From Takifugu bimaculatus (Eukaryota; Chordata; Actinopteri; Tetraodontiformes; Tetraodontidae), in assembly GCA_004026145.2 (NCBI GenBank), contig CP034980.1, positions 12,499,085 through 12,563,084 on the forward strand: 64,000 bases of DNA. Direction: 5' to 3'. Below the pieces are notes generated by a model. That model made no database searches. It had not been told where the DNA came from and worked only from the letters and a program-made list of their open reading frames with translations. The translations under genes were made by a program, and so were the position numbers. Shown here piece by piece: positions 48,606-61,010 of this stretch. How positions within the stretch are numbered: the first letter of the stretch is position 1; the number at the start of each line of letters is the position of its first letter.

Positions 48606-49499
48606 ATGTCCACCGCCGTAGATATTGCTGGCCCTTCCTCCCCAGATCAGGCCCACAGCAGCTCCAAAATCCCCAACGAGCCACTGAGACCCAGCCTGAA
48701 GCGCTCCAACCATCCCTACAGCCTCTCCCATTACATCTCCACCCCTTCCCCAGCTGTGGATGTCAAAAGCCTGATCCAGCCCTCGCCAGCCCAGGAGCGA
48801 GCCGCACAACCCGCGCACACGAAGCCCCGCCGGGCACCCTCCTGGCCCGACATGTGGGAGTCGCCCAGCGGGCTCCACCTGGCCCACGCCGCGGAGCTGC
48901 TGATGCGCGCGGGGTTGCTGGCTCTGACCCCCGCCACCACGGAGCAGGCCGGCCTGGGCGCCCAGAGCAGCCAGCCGGCCAAAAGAGAGGACGCGGAGGC
49001 CAAGGCGGAGAAGGCCGAGAGGGAAGGAGGCGGGTCCGGGCCCGAGGAGGAAGAGGAGGACTCCTCTGGATGCGTCACAGACTTCCAACCCTACCTTGGT
49101 GCCTGGTTCCCCTTCAGCCCCACCCTGTTCCCCCTCACCGGCTTCCAGATGAGCGGGGGCCACTGGAGGAGCGCGGCCATGGGCGCCGAAGGCGGCGAGG
49201 GGCTGGTGGCTGAGGGCTACTCTCCCGGCTCTCTGGGCGGGGGCAGCGGAGGGAGACGGAAGAGGAAGCGGTGCGGAGAGTGCGTGCCTTGCCGACGTCA
49301 GACGAACTGCGAACAGTGCAGCAGCTGCCGCAATCGCAAGAGAGGACACCAGATCTGTAAATACAGGAAGTGCGAGGAGCTGAAGAGGAAACCAGGAGGT
49401 CCTGGGTTTGACAGCAGAGTGCCTGGGTTTGATCTGAGGGGTTCTGACTTTACTTTGGGTCTGGCACAGGAGAGAAGCAACAGCAGTCTGGACGGATAG
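48606..49499 (+). CDS. cxxc5: CXXC-type zinc finger protein, CXXC4/CXXC5 family (divergent cxxc5-like)
   Basis: CXXC4 and CXXC5 bind unmethylated CpG DNA and inhibit Wnt signalling through Dishevelled. The coding region is a single 297-aa exon. The CXXC finger is at 219-258 ([20 protein letters not shown], then [18 protein letters not shown]), with Cys223, 226, 229, 234, 237, 240, 250 and 255 present. The NCEQCSSC block matches CXXC5. Upstream pieces shared with CXXC5 are [11 protein letters not shown]...LSHY (about 23-45) and [17 protein letters not shown] (about 160-176). The middle is rich in Ala, Glu and Gly. Two features differ from known CXXC4/5: the Dvl-binding KTGHQI motif reads KRGHQI, and the usual FRWF C-terminus is replaced by an unrelated Ser/Gly-rich tail. 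The ATG at 48606 is the first in frame; the frame further upstream lacks an ATG before a stop. Order after a UBE2D2-type gene matches human 5q31. Confidence 0.88.
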   Translation: MSTAVDIAGPSSPDQAHSSSKIPNEPLRPSLKRSNHPYSLSHYISTPSPAVDVKSLIQPSPAQERAAQPAHTKPRRAPSWPDMWESPSGLHLAHAAELLMRAGLLALTPATTEQAGLGAQSSQPAKREDAEAKAEKAEREGGGSGPEEEEEDSSGCVTDFQPYLGAWFPFSPTLFPLTGFQMSGGHWRSAAMGAEGGEGLVAEGYSPGSLGGGSGGRRKRKRCGECVPCRRQTNCEQCSSCRNRKRGHQICKYRKCEELKRKPGGPGFDSRVPGFDLRGSDFTLGLAQERSNSSLDG

Positions 49500-50002
49500 T
49501 AGAAGGAACGCGACGACAGCATTTGTCAGAGGATCCTCGTTGGATGATTGTCGAGGAGCTGCAGTGGCATCCAAACACGCCGGACGGGCTCACCTGTCGG
49601 GACTTAGGCTCCAACATCTTCACAACCCGCTTTCAGTGAAGAGCTGCAGCTCCATTGTAGAATGTCCACACTTGTTCCCATCCTTTCTTTTGACAATCAG
49701 CGAATTGGAGAAGAGAAAAAGAAGGATACCAATGTGTGTCAATATTTAGATGATGACAAAAATGCTGTAAATAGACTGTAAATATCTGGAAAACATTCTT
49801 TCTTTCTTTTTACATCCTATCTTTTCCCAATTTGGATGTATTGTGTTTCATTCTGAGAGAAGAGCCGGCGGTTAGCTTCCCAACGGGGAGGTTTGTTTCT
49901 GTTGTTCCGACATCATGGCATCAGTAACAAACGGACGAGTTCATCCCAGGATAAATTATTTCATGTGCAACTTGTACTGTAAAGCTCTGTTTGCCCTTTT
50001 GA

Positions 50003-50008
50003 AATAAA
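50003..50008 (+). terminator. Polyadenylation signal of the cxxc5-like gene
   Basis: AATAAA about 500 bases after the stop; 49500-50025 is the likely 3' UTR. Confidence 0.55.
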
Positions 50009-50099
50009 AGAAATTGGCCACGTGCACGTGTCTGCGCGCTGGGTTTATGCTACATCTGTGCGTATGGATGTGATCGGGGTGTGTGAGTGCTAGTCACTG

Positions 50100-50100
50100 T

Positions 50101-50131
<31 letters not shown>

Positions 50132-51100
50132 AGGGAGAGGTGTGGATTATGAGTCACCTAATGGTGTGGCTGAGAGCCTTATCACAACCCCACAGACACA
50201 CACACACACACACCTACACGCTGCCTTGGCAAGTCCGGTCCGTGCACTCTCACACACCTAACCAGCCGCGCATGCAATCACAAACACCCTCGCTTTTATT
50301 CACACACTGATGCTATTTTCCCTTTTATTCTCAAGTAGGTAATACACGCGGTAATACACACATTTATAAACAAAACCTACAGCCAGCTGGACTGAGGCTT
50401 CGGGGTGGGATTTTGCTTGTTGCCGTAACGATGGCTGATGTGATAAGACCTTCTTCCTCGGCGCCACACTCCAGGGGACCGCAGGGAAGACGTAACCATA
50501 GCAACGGCCGGCCCGAGGTGTCACGCTATAATTGGGCCACGGCTGCACTTCCTGTGTGCCTTCAGTCAGGGGGATCGCAGAGGGACCGCGTGTGTGTGCG
50601 TGCGTGCGTGAGCCTGTGTGTGCATACATCTGTGGGGGTTGTTCTGTGCGTGTGTGTGCGTGCGTGTGAGAGAGAGAGCACACGCATGCGTGCATGCGTG
50701 CGTGTTTGTGAGGCGGGGAGAGAGAGGGAGAGAGAAAACGCAGCACGCCAGCCAACACAGGACACTGCCAACTCATGGAGAAAAAAACCCTGAGCTCCAA
50801 CATCATGCTAGCAACACTCGCTGAATGAGAAACACAGTTTTAGTCAAAGTCTTCGTCTTCCCTTCTCACACAAAGGGGAAATTTCAAATTCCTGGATCTG
50901 TGCGTCCCTCCACCACCCCCACCCCCACCCCACCCCCTGTGCCTCTCTACTGATTTGGAGCTTAAATTCCCCCTCCCTTGCTTCGTCACGCATGCACTCA
51001 CACTCACACACTCACACACGCAAACGCACACACACACACAGAGTCACACCGGAAATCTGTGTCACCCGCTGCCCAGCAGGTCCAGTGACTCCCTGAACGC
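50100..51100. other. Intergenic DNA with CA/GT microsatellites
   Basis: It contains imperfect GT, CA and GA runs near 50.10-50.22, 50.58-50.73 and 50.99-51.04 kb. Long open frames here derive from these low-complexity runs. No gene is supported. Confidence 0.55.
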
Positions 51101-51500
51101 CTGCAGTCTGGCTCCACTGGCCTGCAAGATGGCAGGAGGGTGGGGGTGGTGGGGTGAGGGGGGTGATTGGGAGGGGGGGGGGCTGATGAGAGAGAAGAGG
51201 GGGAGGGTTGAGAGACTTGGGGTAGTGGGGGGAGGAGGAGGAGGGACAGGAAAGAGGATCTAGGGAGCGGGTTGGGGGGGCAGAGACGTGGTGAAGGGCA
51301 GCGAGACAGAGAGGAGAGGTGGGGGGGGGGGGGGGGGGGGACAGGGGTGAGGGAGAGCGGGCGAGACCGGGGGAGATGAAAAGCAGGCCAGCGGAGGAGA
51401 GGAAAAGAGAGAGATGCGGGGAGATGGACAGCGGGGGACGAGGAGAGCGCGAGCCAAACAAAGAGAGACGGGGAGTGCGCGAGTGTGAAATCGGAGAGTG
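51101..51500 (+). repeat. G-rich polypurine tract with 20-base poly-G
   Basis: The plus strand is strongly biased to G and A over about 400 bases, with an uninterrupted run of 20 G at 51321-51340. It has many G-quadruplex-capable runs and could form triplex DNA. Confidence 0.8.
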
Positions 51501-51840
51501 AGCGGAGCGATGGAGGCCGAGCGGCGGGGACGCGAGGGGTTAACGACGTGCGCATTGTCCAGAGCCGCCACAGACCCCTGTGGAGTTTACATATGTTAGC
51601 GCCAGCGGCCCAGCCCACGGTGGACGGGGGGGGAAAGCGGCGCTCGCGCATGCTGCAGTGGAACAACCTGCCAGCCCAAGCAACCTGCGCTGGGGCTGGG
51701 GCGGACCCTCGCTCGCCAGCCAGACCTTTGAAATGTTGGCCGCCGCGTCTGCTCGGAGACACTGTGTCTCATTGTGAATCTTTTTTTCTCCCCCCCCCCC
51801 CCCCCCCGTTGGCCGCGTCCCCAGTGTTAGAAAATGTGTA
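51501..51840. promoter_or_regulatory. Orphan CpG-rich stretch ending in poly-C
   Basis: A CpG-rich block (about 51.50-51.75 kb) directly follows the polypurine tract and ends near an 18-base C run at 51790-51807. No gene start is recognised beside it on either strand, so it may be an unassigned promoter. Confidence 0.35.
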
Positions 51841-54540
51841 ACAGCTTTGCAGAAGCAGCATCTTTCTGAGACAGTTGCGTCTTACGCCTCTGTTATCCAT
51901 GTCTGCTAGCTTACAAACACAGACTGAGATGTAACACCTCTTAAAGGGGGGGGTAAATCAGTGAGCAGCACTCCCTCATCTACCCTCAGGTTGAATTTAG
52001 GTGACTAGTGGGGGAGGGGGGGTTAAAGAGGACTCTTGACCTTTGACCCTTAAAGCTGTTCAAGGTGGAATTACAATCAACGCCACTATTTCTAGTTTGG
52101 CCTTTTCCATCGGCGCCATTAAAGCGTCCTAAAGGCGGAACAAAGGCTAACCCTCATGCGTCGAAGCCACAGCTGTCTGTGATCGACGCGGCCCAGTCAC
52201 ATGACGCTCATGCCCGTGGCGACGTGTAAACAGAATTCAGTTAGTCTTTAACTCGCTGCTGTTTGTGGAATCGGCCCGGCGAGGCGATAAGGCCTCCCCT
52301 CGCGTGGCGCTACGGGCTCCTCCCCGGGCCGACGCGGGAGGCGAGCGCTGATGGTCGACGCTCGCCGTCGGGCCTTTTTGAATTAGCTGCGACCGAACAA
52401 TGACGCCACCTTGAATAACAATTTGGTCAATATTTCGGTTCAGAAGCACCAAAACACCGCCTCGCTCTCAGTCCGCTGTCCTTTTTATCTGCTCCGCCGC
52501 TCATGGCTGATTTTAGGCCGTGAGTAATTGTTGAAAATCTGCCTGTTTTATTGGATTTAGTGCCTCGTGGCTGTGCCAGTCCTGTGAGGACGCCTCCTTT
52601 TCAAGCAGGTAAAAACCTTAGCAATGGGGCTCAAGCGCAAATACTTCTCATTTCATTTCTTTAATGTCAGATAGAAGTGTGCGTCTGTGTGTGTGTTTGC
52701 CAACTATGGCCTCTATTCCATTTGTTTGCACGCAAAGCCCTTTTCTGTGATTAAGAGTCCTTGTGTGACCACAAAAATGATCAATCGTGTCTAGAAGTTC
52801 AACATTTGTTGTAGCCAGCTCACTTGGGAGATAATAAAGTGCCTTATTCCATTGTAATGTGCGCTATCAGTAGCATTGAAATGCTTTAGCATATTTATTG
52901 TGACAGCTATGCTGTTAGCATTGTGGCTATGCATTAGTAAACCGTGATTCTACAGACGTTACAGGTTTTCCATGGTTCTGAAGATCACACTGACTAGTTA
53001 AACACAAATATTCACCTCGCTATAAATGATCCCTCAATACACCGAGAGCACGGCTTTAGTGTGAAGCGGCAGGACACTCGTCACAACCACAAGAATCAAC
53101 CATGACAACCAAAGGTCTGACTTTCTTTTTCGATGCTACTTTAATGTCTGAGTGGGAAACCCAACGCTGGGCTGCTATTTATAGCTGGTGGTTTTCACAC
53201 TGTGCGTGACCGCCTGTGACAAGTCACATGACTGCAGATGCAACGGGATGACAGACAAAGAGGACACAAACTCTGCGCTCACGTGCAGCCCTGCATGAAT
53301 GGAGGCAGAGGGCATGGAGGCATCCAGGGAATAAGAAACGCCTCATTGGGACGGTTCGGATGTGGACGTCCTCTCATGTGGGCGACCTCCATGTTGTTGG
53401 TGTCTTCCCCGGGCAAGTTTCGCATGATGAAACCACATCAATGTACTTTAAAGTTGCTGGAAGGAAGCTGTGTGTAACTCACAACCGTCCGAAAGTTTTC
53501 GGGCTCTGGTGGGCAGACCGAGCCGGAGTCTGTGGCGTCACGGTCCCTCCAATCCACGAGTACGCGGGTCAACCCCCCACCCCTCCCTCCCATCACAGCA
53601 GAGTTTAAGCGACAGAAAGGCTAATTTTCTTCCCTCACCAACTGTGTCACCTGACCGAGCCCCGTCAACTGGCCCCACTCCAGCAGATCATGTGGTTCCC
53701 TCACTGAAGTCTAGACCGAAGGCAAAAAGGCCCCAAAACAAGCATGAAGTGATCATCAGAACAAAGGACGGGCTTGTTTGTATCAGTGAGCTGCAGACAT
53801 TAGATGGGTCTTCATGCTAATTAGCTTGAAAGAGACTAAACTTTAAACCTGTAAACATCAGGCTTTTTCCTCTTTCAGAAGGCGCTGCAGCTTCATATTA
53901 TTAGTTGTCAGATGTTTCGCTCTGACTGTTTTGTCAGCAGATATCGATTTAAAAAGATATAAAAATTACTGACAAACACCAAATTCTTTTAGTGTAAGTG
54001 CAGATGTTAAACTGAAGCATTCAAGTTTAGCACGTTGGAACACAGGCAGGAAGCAGTGTTAAAACAAAAACATGGAAATAACGCAGAGGTCACCCTCTGC
54101 TGAGTGAGGGGGAAAAATACATATAACTGTAGTTTTAACAATATCTGAATTGGAATCAAAACTAGAACTTAAAACACCCCCACCTGATCCCTATTAACCA
54201 CGTATATGGAACCTGGCTGACGTCAGGACCACAAATGCTCCACAGAACAACTGATTGGAGTTATTTGGTTGCTGGACAGTCATGTGATCCAGCCAACATT
54301 TCAAACTGGTAAAACCTGTTCACCAGCTCAGGAGGTCCAACGATCATTTCTTAGATAATCCCTTTGAAGCTAACGTCGTCAGCAGTCCGCAGGGCGTCTC
54401 TCTGCACGTGTGTGTGTCCTGACGGGATCTTCAGCTGTTTCATGTCTGTGGGTTAGGTGTGCGGGCCGCGTCCCGGTCCGTCCGTGCCGGGGCGCTCTGT
54501 CCCCGCAGGGCACGCTGGACGCGTGTCCCGCCGCTGTGCA
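51841..54540. other. Intergenic DNA without a recognised gene
   Basis: Mixed sequence with a second CpG-richer patch at about 52.18-52.36 kb. I searched for SH2-domain exons for the downstream minus-strand gene and saw none. Confidence 0.45.
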
Positions 54541-54548
54541 TCACAGGT

Positions 54549-54723
54549 GGGTCACTGTTACAGCTCGCCTGCTCTGGAGGTCATCTCTGAACACCTTCTG
54601 CAGCGCCACCAGGCCGCCTACATGTTTGGACCTGTCCTCCTGGACACCAACATTCTCTGGAAAGGCGAGACAGTAGATGAGGCGACTGACATGGGAACTA
54701 TTTACATCGGTTCAAGTATTTGA
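54549..54723 (+). pseudogene. Possible exon relic resembling a DHH phosphoesterase (PRUNE-like)
   Basis: After an acceptor-like CACAG, an open frame reads VGHCYSSPALEVISEHLLQR and then FGPVLLDTNILWKGETVDE. The spacing of VG-C, a hydrophobic helix, and G-x-x-LLD resembles the VGSC...GTIILD segment of PRUNE proteins. The match is weak, a stop follows soon after, and no flanking exons were found. It may be chance or a decayed copy. Confidence 0.2.
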
Positions 54724-54781
54724 TCAAATCTGCAAGTGCGTGGAGCAGATATCAGATAGACTGACTGGTTCTAGAATCATT

Positions 54782-57509
<2,728 letters not shown>

Positions 57510-57610
57510 TCAGGTGAGGCCTTAATCCTGGACTGTAGTGTCTTCCCTCAAGTGTTATTGCTCAGCAAAGTGAGGAAGGTGACAAACACACACTCGTCAC
57601 ACAGCGCTGT

Positions 57611-57611
<1 letters not shown>

Positions 57612-57660
<49 letters not shown>
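57612..57660. repeat. (GA)n microsatellite
   Basis: About 24 GA units, about 220 bases upstream of the SH2D4-like start codon. Confidence 0.95.
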
Positions 57661-57662
<2 letters not shown>

Positions 57663-57769
57663 CTCTGTTGAAACAGGTTCTGACTGTCAGAACACAATAA
57701 GCCTCAAAATAAGATCAATGAGGTTTGCTGTATATACAGTCAGCAGCACACTCAATATAGTGTATGTCA

Positions 57770-57770
57770 G

Positions 57771-57797
<27 letters not shown>
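57770..57797. repeat. (CA)n microsatellite
   Basis: A short pure CA run upstream of the SH2D4-like gene. Confidence 0.9.
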
Positions 57798-57801
<4 letters not shown>

Positions 57802-59275
57802 ACACACTCACTGGCTGGGCGTTAATAATTGCATGCTATCTTGAAGGAACAGACCCAGATGGAGAGCACAGAGAGCTTTAGTAAACATGAAATGACACCA
57901 GAGGTCAATACGCACCTTATTCCAACAGCTTTTCAGCACCTTCCCTCCACAAATGATATAAAACCTGTGATAGAAAAGAGTCCCGCTAAGGAAACACTGG
58001 AGAGGAATGGCACTGAAACAACCTTCAAGCTTCAGTGGTGTAAACAACAGTCGTCCTTTTGAAGCGTTTGAATGTGAAAGTCCCAGCGGGAGAGCCAATA
58101 GGATCACAGCTGAGGGACCTCAGTTAACCAGTTACCGTAGAGTCACTGATGATAATCAGGCTTTATCTAACCTGGGCTGCGACTAAAATAACTCAGACTG
58201 ATACCAGAGGGTGACTGTTGTTTCAGATGAGCCAATAAAAGGCGGCTAAACTGTTGTAATTTGAAAAACAACAAAAGATTGATTTTTCGTCATAGTTCGA
58301 TGTTTCTTCTTTTTTCTTCTGCTCATTTTGACAGCTGATTCGGTCCTTCCTGTTAGGGTTGGGTTTGCTAGTTTAATTCCTCTTTAGCTGTAACAATGAT
58401 CACATACATCAGTTCCCAGCTGCTGCCAAGCTAAAGATAAACGACGCTGACTTTATTCTATTTTATACATTCATCGTGTACAAACAAGACACACAATAAC
58501 GCTAAATAAATCTCCCTCACAAAAGTGGTGGATGGTGCCAATAATGAAAATTATAGCTCACTTCCCCAGTTATTTAAGCTGTATTGGAGCAGAAATAATG
58601 GAACTGGCATCGTTCTTATGCATATGTTAATGAAATCTATCTCTAGATCAGTGTAGGCTCATTCGTTCATTCATTCACTCATCCGTTCATTCATTCATCA
58701 GATGATGATTCTGAAATCGACACTCTTTCCTTTTTAGATGCACACACACACATTTCTTTCTTTCCTCAGGCTTCTGTGACTCCCACTGTTGCTTACGTAA
58801 CTACAAAGCGACATGGATTTCATTGTTCCAGGATGTAGGAGCTGCGAATCCCTTTGAGACCAAACTGGACCTCAGTGAAAGAGTTCGGCGTGTACAGCAG
58901 CTCATAACGACCAATTAACCGTGTAGACGTGCACGCACAAAAGATATTCAAATTGAGACTAAACCAGAAAACAGCAGCTCAGCGTCTCTACGCTCAGTGG
59001 CGTCACTTGAATATAAAGACGTCCAGGTCTGGACCGGCGCCAGTATGCAAATAAGCCCGGATTTCTTCACTCGGGAAGAGAAAAAGGGGAAGAAATGTGG
59101 TGGGAAGAGAGGGGCTGTGTGGGCGGAATACTGAAGGGCAACTCTGAATCTCAGCGTCTCAGCCTGAGAAAACACTGACCAGTTCACACTGACACACACC
59201 ACCACAAGTTAAGTAAACACAGATGGGAGGGGGGGGGGGGACATGGACGAGCGAAAGGAGAGACAGGAAGAAAGT

Positions 59276-59333
<58 letters not shown>
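59276..59333. repeat. (GT)n microsatellite
   Basis: About 29 GT units, preceded by a 10-base G run at about 59230. Confidence 0.95.
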
Positions 59334-59335
<2 letters not shown>

Positions 59336-60068
59336 TGGGGCGGTCTGGCATCACTGCATCTCTCTGTCTCTCTCCTCCTTCCTCCTTCTCTGCTTTACAC
59401 TGACGTTTCCGTCACGTTCTTTAAAAAAATAAACCATCAGCCTGGCAGAATTCCTGCTCAAAGCCAATCTGGTTTCTAATAAATCAGGGGGGAAAACAAG
59501 AAATTAACCCGTGTGTTCAGTAAAATCCAGGAGACGTTTTGTGGTATCACCATATTCTGTTGATCTGAGGATTCTCACACACTTTTATAGCTCGGTGACC
59601 TCACTTCTCCGTGGTTATCTCTTTTATGACCAACCAGGAAGTGCTGCTGCCTGTGCAGGAAAACACCATGTCAATAACACATTGCAGGAAGGAACGTGGA
59701 TATTTACTTACACGTGTGTTTTCCGTCAACAGGTTGTTGACACTGTTATCAACGTAAACGTGAGTCACGCGGCTCTGACTAACCACCCAGGCGTGATTAT
59801 TATTGACCTGTCAGGAGACTGTGGCCACCTCCTGCAGTAAATGTGTTTACCTCCTTCACAGTTATCATCTTAGTAATTGTTGTCTAAGGAAGACAGAATA
59901 ATCAACACGTGAAAACCCCCAGAAGATTCTAAAAATGTCGGCAATGCTTTTGACAGGGGGCGAAACAAGTTCAGTGACATCGAGCTACGGTAAATTTACA
60001 TTTGGTGTTACGCAAAATGAAACCAGAGACATCAGGGATCAATAGGGCTGCCTTTCCAGTGATACCAG

Positions 60069-60069
<1 letters not shown>

Positions 60070-60164
<95 letters not shown>
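60070..60164. repeat. (AGAT)n microsatellite
   Basis: About 24 uninterrupted units. It is the second long AGAT array in the window, 4.0 kb from the first and in the same orientation. Confidence 0.97.
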
Positions 60165-60902
60165 CATTATTACAGTTCTCAAACCACTAACCAAACCAGT
60201 GACCTAGGTCATGGAAACAGCAGCACCTCCATCAGCACTGGTGACGTTTCCTTTGTTAAAGCTGATCTGTGTATGCTGGAAAGTCACGTGAGCAGATCTA
60301 GTCAATGAATCACCCTACAGACCATTGATAACTGTCTGATGCTAAGTTTCCAGGAGGCTATTAATCTGTTGTAACTTCCTGCTTGGACTCTTACTTTGAA
60401 AGTCCAATATACTCAGAATCCACGAGGAGAGGATTAGTCACGTGGTTACGTTCAAACGGTGATTGGGTTTGAGCAGCGCCCTCTGCTGGATGAAACTGAC
60501 GTTTCCTTTCTGGAATCAGAATAAAAATTCCATTTATATGAAAAGAAATATCCAGTAAAATAGAAGTATGACATTAACTTTTGCACAAGGATATTCTTTT
60601 AATAAGCTATGTTTGGAGGACGTTTCCTTTTGAGGTGCTACTCCAACATATTACCGCATGGTTAATGCATGAACCTCTGACGTGACAGCGAAGAGGATCT
60701 ACATTAGATCTACATTAGCATGGATTTACATGAGGGATGCATACAAGCATTTCACCGGCATGCACGTGGATGATGATGTCATGTAATTCAATACCATAGA
60801 TTACTACTGTATATAGTAAACATCAACATTCGCTGTAAACATCACTGCATGAAGGTCACTGCAAGAAATAAATGTTACGTCATGTTATGTGTTATGCTCA
60901 CA

Positions 60903-61010
60903 TAGGACCATGCGGTGAACTAGCGCCTCATCCAGGGGGTGGACCCTGCTTTCGCCCACATGTGCACCTTCCCAATGACCCTGAAGGGGATAAAATGGTC
61001 AGTAGGAGGA
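60903..61010 (+). mobile_element. Decayed teleost interspersed repeat fragment
   Basis: 'ggtgaactagcgcctcatcc', 'agggggtggaccctgctttc', 'gcccacatg' and 'gaccctgaaggggataaaatgg' follow the order of a very common fish repeat ('...tccagggtgtaccctgcct...ccctgaa...ggataa...'). It is diverged and noncoding. I cannot name the family. Confidence 0.55.

Noticed and set aside
48534..49574. A 346-codon minus-strand open frame
   Set aside because: It lies opposite the cxxc5-like coding exon. High GC lowers stop frequency, and it has no recognisable domain.
51004..51762. A 252-codon Pro/Ser-rich minus-strand frame
   Set aside because: It arises from the polypurine tract read on the other strand and has no domain structure.
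53470..53820. A 116-codon plus-strand frame ending KDGLVCISELQTLDGSSC
   Set aside because: Composition is somewhat protein-like, but I recognise no family, start context or splice partners.
57829..58062. A 77-codon plus-strand frame upstream of the SH2D4-like gene
   Set aside because: Protein-like composition but no ATG of good context, no family match and no partner exons.
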